A stretch of DNA of 64,000 nucleotides from Piezodorus guildinii. Its lineage: Eukaryota > Arthropoda > Insecta > Hemiptera > Pentatomidae. Made by a program: the position numbers and the translations under genes. The DNA lies in contig CM041295.1 of the NCBI GenBank assembly GCA_023052935.1, positions 162,488,366 through 162,552,365 of the forward strand, written 5' to 3'. This document shows, in pieces, positions 23,801 through 35,429 of the stretch (position 1 is its first letter; each line of letters begins with the position of its first letter). The notes beneath the pieces were generated by a model. That model was not told the origin of the DNA and did no database searches. It saw only the letters and a program-made list of their open reading frames with translations.

Positions 23801-24280
23801 TTACCATATTTTTACTTTTTCATAGTAAAAAGGGTAGATATTTTGTTATGATGCATACTATTTTATGAGCTTAATAAAACAATAACATTTTCAGAAGCCA
23901 GAAAAAAAAGTAATTATAAGCTATAATAAAAACCCAGGTTTTTATTCAAACCTGTGTTCTCTCAAACTACAATTAATAACTTACCTGTTAATGTTTCACC
24001 TATTCAGTCAGTGCCTTGACCAGGAACAGAAAAAAAACAAAAAAACAAGACATTTGTACAACACAACTGGAGGTAAAATCTCCCATGTTAACCTGATGAC
24101 TTCTTTTCAGTTTACCTCAGTCTTCTTCATCAGTGAAAACTTAACGATAGTTAAAATGATGCACAGAGTAAATTTATAAATATGAGTAACCAAAGTCTGC
24201 CGTTGGTAGTATCATTGGACCCATGAAAATTTAAATCTACCACTTCAGCAATGTCAGGAGCCATCTTATCGAGCTCGGCC
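20861..24280. other. AT-rich non-coding region, no gene seen
   Basis: All open frames here are short and T-rich, with no domain. Noted pieces are a GC-richer block at 21050-21350 of unknown nature, an (AT)n microsatellite at 22700-22722, a T17 run near 22579, an A run at 22813-22834 that may mark the 3' end of a plus-strand retroelement, and an A/T-rich flank to 24280. Confidence 0.5.
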
Positions 24281-24690
24281 CATTGAATTGAATTTTTCAG
24301 TTGTCGTTGACACTGCACAAATCTTCCAATTAGCTAAAATAAGGCTCATTATGACTATAACTAAGCCAATTTTTATATACGGAATTAAGCTTTGGGGATC
24401 TACTAAAACATCGAATTCTTCTCCTTACAAAAGAAAATCCTTCTTAAAGTCCTCAATGACAAACTCCGTTCCCACTCTCTCTGCCTAGCTTCGATCCTTC
24501 GCTCTGAGGCTTCTAGAAGGAAGGTAGTGACGACATCTTCTAGTTAAGATTATTTCTTTGGAGTGCTGCCAATCGTTAGTTTCCCTACACGTGTATCATG
24601 CCATTTTTTAATATATATTCAAATTTACTTGATGTGTTTATTTAAATTAATATAAATATATGTTGTTATTTTTTCTGTAAACGGTATTGG
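24281..24690 (+). pseudogene. Jockey-like 3' end fragment
   Basis: The protein part reads TKPIFIYGIKLWGSTKTSNSS, matching the RPIWTYGVELWGSTKPSNSS region of copy A, with many later changes. From 24560 the 3' UTR (gtgctgccaatcgttag, then aaatttacttgatg) matches copy B at 9895-9990. There is no clear poly(A). It is strongly decayed. Confidence 0.8.
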
Positions 24691-26370
24691 GAGGGGAGTG
24701 GTTTATCTCCTTTAAGGTATTATTGCGTTTCTGAGACGACTTAAAAATTGAACGTTGTTATTTAGATTTACGTGAACTAGAGAGCGTTAGCATGCACCTC
24801 CCTTAAAAATTAAACATTAATATGTCAGACAATTTGTATCTCCATTCTTAAGTGAGAAGTCTTAAAAACGTTCCATAAAGCCTAACCCATATGGGTCTAA
24901 TCCCACTTTGAAGCTAGGGCGAAATGGAGGTAGGAACATTTGAGCCAGGTAGGAAGCTGACTAAATGCCGAAGAAAAATGACCGCGTTACGCTCAGCCGG
25001 AACCATAAAGACAAATTTAACGAGCGTTTATTTGTGCGGTTTTCACTTGGCGGACGTAGTGGACAGTTAGGATCCGGGACCACAAGCCACAATAATATTA
25101 TCTCCCGCTATTCGGAACCTCACATAAATTGTCCTCAAGAAAGGCAAGGGAAACGACCCTGAAATAGTTGCAGAGGGGTATGCAGCAACGTACATGAACC
25201 GATACTACCCTTACTCTATTATAGTTGCAGAGGGGTATGCAGCAACGTACATGAACCGATACTACCCTTACTCTATTATAGTTTCACTAAATTCTACTTT
25301 AAAAATGCTTTTGATAACTAAAAATAAATCGTTTCATGGAGGTAATATCGTAAAGGTTCAATAATACGAATTTTGACATATCACAAGGGGCTCTCAGTAT
25401 TGTACAATACTTTAGGTAAATTGCTCTTGGAAAAGGCAATGGAAAAGACAAGGGCGAAAAATACTGCCTTTTAATGCGTAAAAAATAAAAGTGTAAATGA
25501 CATTATATTTTATACATAACATTCGTATCCAATTTCACCTTTCACTTTTTTATGAATCAATCTTTTATTGATTCATCAAACTACGATCCTGCAATAACTT
25601 GGTCTTATCTTCTCATCTCACACCATTCTCAATCTGTTTTCTTTTTCCTCGAGTTGTGTTTAACCTATTCCTCAAGTAGGTTTTTTGTGATTTATTCTTA
25701 GGGGGTACTGTAAACATGACCCATATCATTGTTCCCTTCAAATGAGAACAAAATCGGTGTCTGATTTACTTGTTGCAGTTTTCCGAGTACGAATTCTTCA
25801 CTTCCTAGTTGTTATACCGAGAATCCAGGGGTATACCGGCTGCTTCCTTCTTAATGCCTCTCAGCCTCCTCGAATACTATGCTTAATCTTCTAAGAATAG
25901 TTTTGAAAAACTTTTGTATGGACATCACTGATTACATTTCAAAATGATTTATAGTTTATTTATAAAAAAAAAATATGTACATTTTTTCTTTAATTTAACC
26001 GCGTTACTGGCGATTTTGGTGCTTCTAAGACTGATTTGCGGAGCGTGCATCACACAAAGCTCAGTTTGCTAGATATATATATATATATATATAAAATATA
26101 ATGTGTTATGTATATTAACAAAATCTGTTATGTAGTGTCTACCACACTTGATTTCGGAATCTTTTTTTTTTTTTTATTACCAAAGTCTTTCATACTTTAT
26201 ACTTTTCTATTTTTATTACTGCAAATAATATAGATTTGGTCAATTATTTCAAATAAACTAGAATTGAATTCTTGCATGAATTTAAGTCATCCCCTACCTA
26301 CAGTATTTAGGTTGAAAAACTAGCTCAGAATTATCATTTGACAAAAATTAAGCTTTAAATAATGTACCTA
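24691..26370. other. Unassigned region with one small tandem duplication
   Basis: A GC-richer block at 24880-25280 carries a 65-residue open frame (24965-25162) that I do not recognise, and the 57-bp duplication listed separately. The remainder is AT-rich, with an (AT)n run at 26072-26092 and a T16 run near 26162. Confidence 0.45.
25164..25277 (+). repeat. Perfect 57-bp tandem duplication
   Basis: Bases 25164-25220 are repeated exactly at 25221-25277, and a third partial copy (atagtt) starts after it. The period is 19 codons and one frame stays open through both copies (reading IVAEGYAATYMNRYYPYSI per unit). No homologous protein is known to me, so this may be chance. Confidence 0.9.
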
Positions 26371-26378
26371 TCTACAAT

Positions 26379-28380
26379 CAGAGTTGGGCAAAATTTATCT
26401 ATAGATAATAGATAACGAATAACGAATAAATTATCTGTTATTCGAAACTTTCGAATAACGAATAAATCATCTGTTATTCGAAACTTTCGAATAACGAATA
26501 AATTATCTATTATTTATTTGAAACTTTCGAATAACGAATAAATCATCTACTATTTATTCGAAACCTTCGAATAACAAATAAATTATCTGTTATTCGAACC
26601 TTTCGAATAACGAATAAATCATCTAAAATTTATTCGAAACTTTCGAATAACGAATAAATCATCTATAAAATTTATTCGAAACTTTCGAATAACGAATAAT
26701 TTTATCTTTCGTTCGCAGATGACGAATAAATTGAATTTATTTGTCATCATTGATGATTATTTAAATAAAAATATATTCTGCAGATAAAAGTTTAATTAAA
26801 CACAAACATTATAAATATTAATTACTAAATATATACCAATAAATTATATTAAATTTCTCAAAAAAAAGTATAAGTGTTTCAAATAAATAAATGCTTGTAT
26901 CTTTTAAGAATGTTATTTTCGAAAATACTTTCAGATTCCCAATCGCGCATGCGCGTTTTGTGTTTCGATTACTTAAGTTGTTATTATTGATGGATGGATC
27001 TATTATTAGGTTTTCGAGGCCGCTATTTCCGAATATGTTATCAGATTTTCGATCGCGCATGCGCGTTTTATGTTTCGGTTACTTTTATAGTTGTTATTAA
27101 TACATGTATCTTTCATTAGGTTTTCATGGACGCCATTTCCGAATATGCTATAAGATTTTCGATCGCGGATGCGCTTTTCGTGTTTCGATGATGCTATTTC
27201 AGAATATCAGAAATAGAACTAAAAGTATAAAAAAAGAAAAAGAAATTAATTGATTGTTGTTGGGCTTTTATGTGTTATATATTTATAGAATTTTAATTTT
27301 AATGTTAGACTGAATTGTATTGACTTGTTTCATCTTTACATCTTACGCTTAACTAGGCGTTTTGATTATTTAAAAATATTAAAATTTGGAAGGTGATATG
27401 CATATAAATTAGGATTAGTGATTAAGTAATTAACTAATAATTAATCGACCAATAATGATCTAACTAATAATTAATCGACCAATAATGATCTAACTAATAA
27501 TTAATAAGTAACTACTTAATCAGTAACTACTTAATTAGTTATTAATTAGTAACTACTTAATTTGTAACGACTTGTTTAGTAATTACTTACTTAGTAATTA
27601 ATTAGTGCTCACTTAATTAGTAATTAATTAATACATACTAATTAGTAATTAATTAGTACCTACTTAATTAGTAAAATTAATAAAACTATAAATGAAATGG
27701 AAATACAAAACGCCCATGCGCGATCGAAAATTTGATTGCATATTCGAAAGTAGCATCCCTGAAAACCTTATATAAGATACCTCCATTAATAAAAACTATA
27801 GAAGTAATAGATAAACGAAACGCACATGCGCCATCAGAAATCTGATGGCATATCTGAGAGTAGCATCCTTGAAAACCTTATAAAAGATACCTCTATTAAT
27901 AAAATACTAAACCTAATAATTCATCGTAAATTTATTTATAAGATAGATACAAAAATGTATTTATTTGAAACACCAATTATTTTTTTTAGAAATATAATAA
28001 TTTTTTAAATACAGATTTACTAAATAATATTATTTGCTGAATTATTGCATTTTCGAACAATTTTTATTTGTTAAAGAATTTCTTATTTAAATAACTAAGT
28101 TAAAATATGAAAGATAAATTCAATTTATTCGTTATTTGCGAACGACATAAAATTATCCGTTATTCGAAAGTTACGAATAACAGATGATTTATTTGTTATT
28201 CGAAATTTTCGAATAACAGATGATTTATTTGTTCTTCGAAAGTTTCGAATAAATTGTAGATGATTTATTCGTTATTCGAAAGTTTCGAATAACGGATGAT
28301 TTGTCCACAGATAAAAATTTATTCGAATAACGAATAAATTATTTATATGTTATTCGTTATTCGAATAACGCCCAACTCTG
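26379..28380. mobile_element. hAT-like non-autonomous foldback element with minisatellite arms
   Basis: The ends are CAGAGTTGGGC at 26379-26389 and its exact reverse complement at 28370-28380. The word tctacaat at 26371-26378 and 28381-28388 is an 8-bp target-site duplication. Both features are typical of hAT transposons. The arms are long inverted repeats. The outer part (26390-26760 and 28090-28370) is a minisatellite of roughly 40 bp built from ttcgaataacgaataaat. The next part (26890-27190 and 27700-27900) holds about 105-bp units containing cgcatgcgcg. The centre (27410-27680) is a third short tandem array of attaattagtaactact type. No transposase is encoded. Confidence 0.9.
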
Positions 28381-28388
28381 TCTACAAT

Positions 28389-28985
28389 ATGTTGAAAGAT
28401 AGGAAATATTCTATAATTCGTTTTGTGTTTTCAATGAACGTTCAGAGACTAAAAGGGAAAGAGAGAATGGCTTTCATAAACTTTTATATAATAACAAAGT
28501 ATTAAGTATTCATCAATATTTAATAAACACTTAAGTTTTCAGATACTTGTCTATGAAAAAGTGTGTTTAATCGGGTTCCATATGCTTGATAATATGTGAA
28601 CTTTTATGTTTATATCATAGATGAATAAGATTTTTTTTTTTGTAATTTTTTTCAATGGAATGAGAGCAATTGATACATGAAACTTTATATATATTTTTTC
28701 ATAATTGTACATTTTGGGCTACTTCAACACTCAGTTTCTTCTGTACACGTTTATTTCAAGTAATTTTTTTATCAGAGTATTTACTTGATATATTAATAAA
28801 TATTTATGTTAATTTCAATAAGTACTAATTTTAAAAAACTATGGATTCAAATGAAAGGAACATGAGCAACACTATAAGAACATTATTATATTTTCTGCCA
28901 GTGCCAGTATGCATCTATCTTCAATGTTTTTTAGTTACAGTTTTCACCTAGATTCGGTAATTAACGGTAATTTGAATACTTATCG
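28389..28985. other. AT-rich non-coding, nothing recognised
   Basis: This has T-rich and A-rich runs only, and no open frame of note. Confidence 0.5.
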
Positions 28986-29405
28986 CCGTTTTCGGGTGCT
29001 TCAAACATTCCACTAAACTACAAAGGTTCATCTACTTGACTATCTTAAGGCCAATCTGCTGTAAGATCCTCAATGCTCCTAATTTTCCTCGAATAAAATC
29101 ATCCATACTGACCTTAAGGTTCCATATGTCGCTGATTTAGGAAGAAACTCGTACCATTCATGTTATGAAAAACTCTATTGCCACTCTAACCCCAATAGTT
29201 TCTATCATTGCTTCCTTTTCCATTTGTTATAATCCTCCGAGGCATCTGAGGAGAGATGGCCCGGAAACACGTTTTTGATTGCTGCCAATGGCTACTTTCT
29301 CTATAAGTGTGTCATATAATTGTTAGATAGTTTCCCAAATTTACTTGATATATTATTTTTAATACAGTTGTGAATTTCAAACAATATATTCAAATAAATT
29401 TTATC
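28986..29405 (+). pseudogene. Jockey-like 3' end fragment
   Basis: Decayed but collinear with copy B from about 9530 onward. Landmarks are gtaagatcctcaatgctcct, aatcctccgaggcatctga (compare aatcctccgaggcgtctga) and the 3' UTR attgctgccaatggct. It ends near 29400 with ttcaaataaatttt. There is no intact frame. Confidence 0.8.
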
Positions 29406-29639
29406 TATGAAGCAAATCTTGACAGTCGCTTTTAAAGGACTTGGATCATTTGGGAAATTCCATGTAAGGAAGTCTTGTCTTATTTCCAGAAGCCTCTGTG
29501 AATTGTCTAGAATGGTTTGGGGTGACAAGTCTAGTGGATTAGGTTGGGCCAGGATTTTAAGAGTAAAGAATAAATGGAATATTAAGGTCTTTATGGCTAA
29601 TTTGATTGGTGAAATAAAAATAAGCACAAAAAAGATAGG

Positions 29640-29845
29640 ATTCTCGAGAAATCTGATTATTTTCTATATGACACTAGTTTTTATCCTGATTTCCTCTTTG
29701 ATTCATGATAATCCTCCGAGTCCAAGAAGGGAATAGTCCCGAGATCTTCTCGTGTGCCACCATTGCATAGTTTCTTTAAATGTGTATCATATTGTTCTAA
29801 ACTTTTCTCAAATTTTCTAGATGTATTCAATAATATATTTATTTA
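29640..29845 (+). pseudogene. Jockey-like 3' end fragment, second piece
   Basis: The segment tcatgataatcctccgagtc, followed by gtcccgagatcttct, matches the C-terminal end of the Jockey ORF2 (DNPP.R....PRDLL) and leads into the same 3' UTR style. The sequence from 29406 to about 29640 carries a 108-residue minus-strand frame that I cannot assign. Confidence 0.6.
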
Positions 29846-30050
29846 GAGTCCAAATGACCAAGTCCCGCAAAAAGGTCTGTGTCGTAAATCCAGAACAAAA
29901 ACGAGAAGACGTACGAAATATAAATTTCATATTTACGATAACTATACTTTTATGTTTTTAAGAATTATTATAAAAAAGGACAATTCTCTAAAAATCGAAA
30001 TCTCTATAAAAATTAGTGCAATGATATGACTATACGCTGGGAAAAAAACA
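29845..30050 (+). repeat. DR1 dispersed repeat, 5' part
   Basis: It begins gagtccaaatgaccaagtcc, followed by cgcaaaaaggtctgtgt. It shares acgtacgaaa and atttcatatttacgataact with the copies at 35510-35630 and 39780-39890. It is broken off after about 200 bp. Confidence 0.7.
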
Positions 30051-30755
30051 ACAACAAAGTGAGACTCCTTTCTTTTTATAGCGCGCTAATAGTTTCGTTT
30101 ATTGGACATTTTCACGTATTTTTCTCGCTATTGAGGTAATTTGTTGTAAGGACTAAAAACGTAGAAAATACTTTTATCATCATTCTAATTTGTGTTTCGT
30201 TCGTAAACGTTAATAATTATTAAAGAACATTTTTCAAGCCAAGATAATTTCATAGTTCCTAAATTGAATTTAACAGCCGTGGCAAATGTGTGTCGCCCCT
30301 CCCCCACATTTTTTTCTTTTTTATCATTATGAAATATCATGTTAAGGGGTAAATTTAGTGGGTATGATGAAGAAGTTGGTTGGAAGTGGCGAGTGGTCCC
30401 AATTGGATTCCATTTCAGCTTTCACACCCTCAGCTCTGATGAGAAAGGGCGCTGGAACTGGTTCTCGTTATACGGCAATGTTTTTCTCCATCCGCCTTTC
30501 CAATCAAACCTGTTTAGGGATAGATACATTGGTACTAACCGCCGCGGTGTCTTTATCAATATTTTCTATATTTTTGCTGGAGAATGGCCAGTTTTATGAC
30601 AGTTAACCTACTTTACTTTTTAATACGAGCATACTGCGTGTCCTATTAAAATAATTCTACCGGAATAGGGTAAAAAAAAATATGATTTATTCAATATTAC
30701 AATTATAATCCACAATTATACATATCCTTAAAAATGTGGATATAATTAGTTGACC
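30051..30755. other. Unassigned non-coding stretch
   Basis: Two overlapping open frames of 82-86 codons at 30339-30606 do not match anything I recognise, and neither has supporting signals. The rest is AT-rich. Confidence 0.45.
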
Positions 30756-30762
30756 GTTGAGA

Positions 30763-30896
30763 ATTACTGGAAGGAATTAGTCCGGGTGGGGGTCATTAAA
30801 TGAAAAAACTAAATAGTTTAAACTATTTATAAGTAGATATTTATATTTAGTTGTTTCATGTAATGACCGCCACCCGGACTAATTCCTTCCAGTAAT
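30763..30896. repeat. Short foldback hairpin with 53-bp arms
   Basis: Bases 30763-30815 (attactggaaggaattagtc...) pair with 30844-30896 with only a few mismatches. The 28-base loop contains gtttaaac. This could be a tiny MITE or an RNA hairpin. No target-site duplication is evident. Confidence 0.85.
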
Positions 30897-31202
30897 CGTT
30901 AAAAATGCTTCGCAAAACAAAGTCACATTCGCATATATTGCGGAATAGTATGTTTGCAAAAACCTACTTTATTAAAATATACAAATGAATTAGATAGATT
31001 ATCTATAAACAAAGTCGATTAAATATACATATAAAGAGTCTTAAATTTAAATATGGAATAATTATTTGGTTTTTTAATCTTCCAAAAACAGTTTATTACA
31101 CATAAACATCAAACCTTTCGGGGGCCTTCCCCATCATCAGGACTCACTAAAATACATTAGCAAATTATCATTTAACATTATAAAATAACTTTTTTATATA
31201 CT

Positions 31203-31532
31203 AATTAAAATCATAAAGGGGAGCCCGTGGCTGAGTGGCTAGCGCGCTAGTCTCTCATGCTACAGTTTCTGAGTTCGATCCCAGTCCCGGCGGGGCTTTT
31301 ATAAGGATGTAAAAAAATGGGGATTCACTCACAGCCTCCCCCCTGGGTATGTGAGACCCGTCAGCCAAATGGTGGCCACTCACAAAATTAGTCGTAGGGA
31401 GTGATGACCCTTCACTAGAAATTGCATCGTGAAACGTGAGTGTAAACTCCCAGGAGTTTACACCACGAGGCCCAGGGCCTTCACGGCCTGTCGCGCCACT
31501 GGAAGAAGAAGAAGAAGAAGAATTAAAATCAT
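31203..31532 (+). mobile_element. tRNA-derived SINE with 12-bp target-site duplication
   Basis: The element is 31215-31520. The head is tRNA-like. A pol III A box lies at about 31228-31245 (tggctgagtggctagcg) and a B box at about 31273-31284 (gagttcgatccc). The acceptor-like ends gagcccg and cggggctt pair. A body of about 220 bp follows, ending gcgccactg, and the tail is (GAA)n. The word aattaaaatcat at 31203-31214 and 31521-31532 is the target-site duplication. The minus-strand frame of 95 codons over it is an artefact. Confidence 0.9.
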
Positions 31533-31848
31533 TATTAAACATATATTCAACATTTTTACATAAAATTATACTTACCTGAAAGTCATTTAAAAATTAAAAT
31601 TTGGTCAATAATTTATGTAATAATTTTTTTTTTTTTTTTTAAATTAACACTAAGGAAAATCACCCATCTAAACTGACATACTCATTGGTCCCTTAATTAG
31701 GGCCATCCTATTTACTGCAGAAAGTACATACTGATATATAATTAAATGTAATTCAGTAAGGTATGGTTTACAATTTTATTTTCCATATTGCATCTGCATA
31801 GTGAGAACTAAGGTGCTTTGAACCTGTTCTAAAATTTATGTTATCTTT

Positions 31849-31900
<52 letters not shown>

Positions 31901-33530
31901 ATATATATAATATATATATATATATTTGATTGTTTTTCTATTAAAACTATTTTTTTCTATTTCCAAAATTGTAAGTTTTTCAAAATCAAATTGGTGATTA
32001 ACCTGAATACTGTGTTGTGCCGGAATAAAAAAAACCTTAAATGACGAAAATTAATTTACCACTTGAATATCAGGAATCTCGGTAGAAACTGATGCATAAA
32101 AGGGCCTTAACTAATACTTTTTTAATATATGTAAACATTATTGACCAAGTTAACATGATTTTATAAACACAGATAGGATTAAATTGAAATATTGAATCAG
32201 TGCCTGATTATGTAAAATAATTTAATCTTAGTTTACCCAACGACAAAGTACCCTCAACTTGTGAAATACACAAAAATATTTCCTCAGTTGAGCAGCGATA
32301 TTGGATACTTGTTCCAGAAAATTCAATAAATAATCAATATAAACCTTTTTTAACTCTTTATTTCAATATCACTCGAAACGTCTGATTAAATGTTGGGACT
32401 AAGTTAATTTAAATGTTGAACTCATTTAAATAAGGGGTTAATCAAATTTAATTATTTAACAAACAAAATTTTAAAAATGCATTTAATAACAACACGAAAT
32501 GAAAGGAGCGGTTGAAGAAATTACAGCAGTAAAGGGATACCGCCTGGAGATGACGGTCAAGTAATAAAAAGGATATTGCTCACTCTAGTGTTAAGTAAGG
32601 TTTAATGATATGTATTATTGTGTAGGAAATAGCTGAGGCTAGCTGAGGAACCAATTACCATAGCTTTGGCAGTTTGGTGGTTTTTCTAGGAGCCTAGGTA
32701 ACCACAGCCAAAATCTCTTTTCGTCCCGACCGACCTGAGACTCCTATAATCGAGGGCCCGCGTCTTTTGTTTACCCTTCTAAATCAACTTTATTGAATAG
32801 TTCATATCAACAGATTTTGTTAAGCTAGTCCTAAGTTTAATAAGAAGGTGCTTCTTACTTAAATGCCAGACTAACTAGGAATACACGGTTCTTGTGCTGC
32901 TCAAGTCTCTCAGAACATGTGGTGTCAACTTATCCTAAGTTTACCTTAAAACTGAAACGCTCTACGAAAGTTTAATTCTGCATGTATAATTGAGTATATT
33001 AGTATTAATGATTATGCTGTCATGTTCTGATACGTTTTTTTTTTCATCGAGGGAGGTTAATCTCGGTTAGATACAGTTTCATAGATGCTACGGACTGATA
33101 TTCGGATTAGTTCTCATTTCAATTCAATGAGATTGTATATTAATTACAATTAGTTGGAAATAATTAAATTACAAACGAAATATGGATTTTGTTATATAAT
33201 TATGGAATTGAATTCACTAAAAATGTGGAATTCTTTCACAGTCATTTCCTTCCATGAAACTGTATTATTTTTTCATACGGGAATATTTATCCAAGATTAA
33301 ATCCAAAGTAAGATAAAGTTTCATAGAAGCAAAGGACTTTGAAAGAATTCTGTATTTTTAGGTAATGTAATTACGGATCAAGTAGGATGAGATAATTTGG
33401 GTCGCGGTAAAAATATATTACAACATAGCGAAAAATTATTTATTGACCAACGTTTCTACCCACGTTGAGGGTTTAAGGCAAGAGTTGATAAGCAGCTGCC
33501 AAATTTGGGTGGCAGTAAAAAAATATATAT
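31533..33530. other. AT-rich non-coding region with a microsatellite
   Basis: A T19 run is at about 31625 and an (AT)n microsatellite lies at 31853-31925. No gene or RNA is recognised. A GC-richer piece at 32490-32780 has no assignable function. Confidence 0.5.
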
Positions 33531-34265
33531 AAATTTAAAAAGAAATATATTTATTGCTATTTACAACCATATAAAGGAATACTACAAGTAAATGTGAGTA
33601 AAATTAAAGAAATCATGATAAATATGTATGAATGGTGCCCATTAGAAGGACTCTAAAAATATTCTAAACTAGAAGGTCTCGCGGCCATCTTCTTTTCAGA
33701 TGCTTTGGAAGATTATCAGGAATCGAAGAGGAAGAAAGGATGGAAACCAGTGTATCAGAGTGGGAATGGAGTTAGTCATGACAGGAATAGTATCTAGTTC
33801 GCGCCAAGTCAGAAACTTATAGACATTAAGATGTCTTTCTGGATCAGTTTATTCGTTACAAAGTAAGGAGCATTGTACGAAAGATTTGGGACTGTAGGGA
33901 TTGGATAAGGGAAAAATTCGATGGTTTATTAGAGCCCCAAAGCTCAACTCCGTAAGTCCATATTAGCCTTATTATAGTCATGTAGATGAGCCTCTTGTAG
34001 TTAAGTAAAAGATTTTGTCTAAAAAACGTTTGTCTCGTAGGTGTTGAAGTAGTCGAAAAAGTCAATCAGTTTCTTATCGTTTCAGTATTGTTAGAGGGTT
34101 TCAAGTAAGACGTTTGTGAAGGTGGGGTCTTAGATATCGGTCTGTTCAATCGGGATAAGAGGAATGTTGAAGGATACTGTGGGGTAGGGTGCCATAGGTT
34201 TACGACGAAGCCTACAGGTTATTTGTTGGAATTTATTTTAATTCTCCAATCATGACACTATACTT
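33530..34265 (-). pseudogene. Jockey-like 3' end fragment, minus strand
   Basis: On the minus strand a 69-residue frame (33856-34065) reads YKRLIYMTIIRLIWTYGVEL and then NKPSNFSLIQSLQSQI, as in copy A. The C-terminal end and 3' UTR continue to about 33530. Frameshifts and stops are frequent. Upstream, similarity ends near 34265, close to where copy A reads RIKINSNKSHQITF. Confidence 0.8.
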
Positions 34266-34389
34266 CAAGATTTCTGAAATTACCGAATTAATTTAGAAAC
34301 ACGAACCATAATTGATTATAAAATAGTTAACCGTAAGATAGATATAAAAGATAAGATGATTCGGAAGACGATCAAAAAAATAGTAAATA

Positions 34390-34845
34390 GTGAAAGCTGG
34401 TTAGGCGATTCTTAATTTTTATTATTTTGGTAAAAATGAGTGCTTTCTATGATATCAAGCTGAACACTGTTAAAAGTCGAACAATTCCTCTATTTAAGAC
34501 ACAATGTATTATATGGAAAACGATATCTCGATACCTATATGACCTACATACGTCTATCAGCTCTCCAATCGAAGCTTATTTAATGCCCGTCAATTTATTT
34601 TATAATGAGTATTTTCGTACAATACTTGGTTTCTGTAATTTTTACCTTATAATGTTAAAATGAGGTCAATCCTTGGATTTGGACAGTTTTGGATTGTCGC
34701 CATGTTTGATTCTGACCAGTCAGAGGTCAGTCAAACAAAAAACATTATGCTGTACAGGTTAAAAGAAGTGTGAAAATCACATTGAGAATTTTCTTTTCAT
34801 AATACGCATTTTTAGTTCCCAGCTCTTTGACTATTACAAGTGGTC
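34390..34845 (+). repeat. Compact relative of the giant palindrome repeat family
   Basis: Bases 34420-34670 match the roughly 185-bp inner unit of the 57-64 kb palindrome (gatatcaagctgaacactgt, then caattcctctatttaagaca and atatctcgatacctatatga). Bases 34685-34845 match the outer left end of that structure in reverse orientation (gattctgaccagtcagaggt, gtgaaaatcacattgagaat, cgcatttttag), compare 57133-57290. Here the long arrays between the two parts are absent, so this is either an ancestral short form or a collapsed copy. Confidence 0.7.
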
Positions 34846-35429
34846 GCAATCCTCAGAATTTTTACATGTCGATGTATTGCACTGAAATTCTAATACTATT
34901 TTGGACAGTAAATGCATTATTTTGAAAATTATTCCCAAGGTTTTAATTTTGAGTGAATTCTGGAGTCCCGGATATAAGAAGGAATGGAGAACTAAAGGGA
35001 TGCAGACTGGATTAGATAGTATATTTTCTTGATCCAGTATAAGTGATTCAATAGAGTACTCAATAAGAATCCTATCACCTTCAACACTCACATTCCTTTT
35101 CATCCTATTAGACAATAGAGGGTATCCTGAAAAAAAAAAAAAAGCTTTTACTTGGTGATATGGTAATTACGATGAATGAGCATGCCTGTCTAAGTGTTAC
35201 CGGAGCGGCAAGATGCCTGAACAAGAGACGCCTTCATCTAAGGCGATGAAAAGTGATGCGATCGTGGCATATGCAGCAATTGAAGATAATAGACATTTGA
35301 AATTAGCAAGAACCACTTAGAAATAAATGGAATATCTAGTAATCAAGAAGAATACAAATAGATGAAGCTGTTACGGTAGGCTATTGGGAAAATGCCTAAA
35401 TTACCGCAGTGACGCATATTATTACATTC
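34846..35429. other. Unassigned stretch
   Basis: A 93-codon minus-strand open frame (34834-35115) shows no recognised domain. Then there is an A run at 35131-35143 and a GC-moderate segment (35160-35300) that I cannot assign. Confidence 0.4.

Noticed and set aside
30339..30606. Two overlapping open frames that vaguely recall transmembrane segments of a sodium-coupled transporter
   Set aside because: Similarity needs switching between frames and rests on a few residues (GAGTG, LGIDT). There are no splice sites or supporting exons.
31255..31542. 95-codon minus-strand ORF with poly-Ser start
   Set aside because: It is the antisense of the SINE. The Ser run is the (GAA)n tail read backwards.
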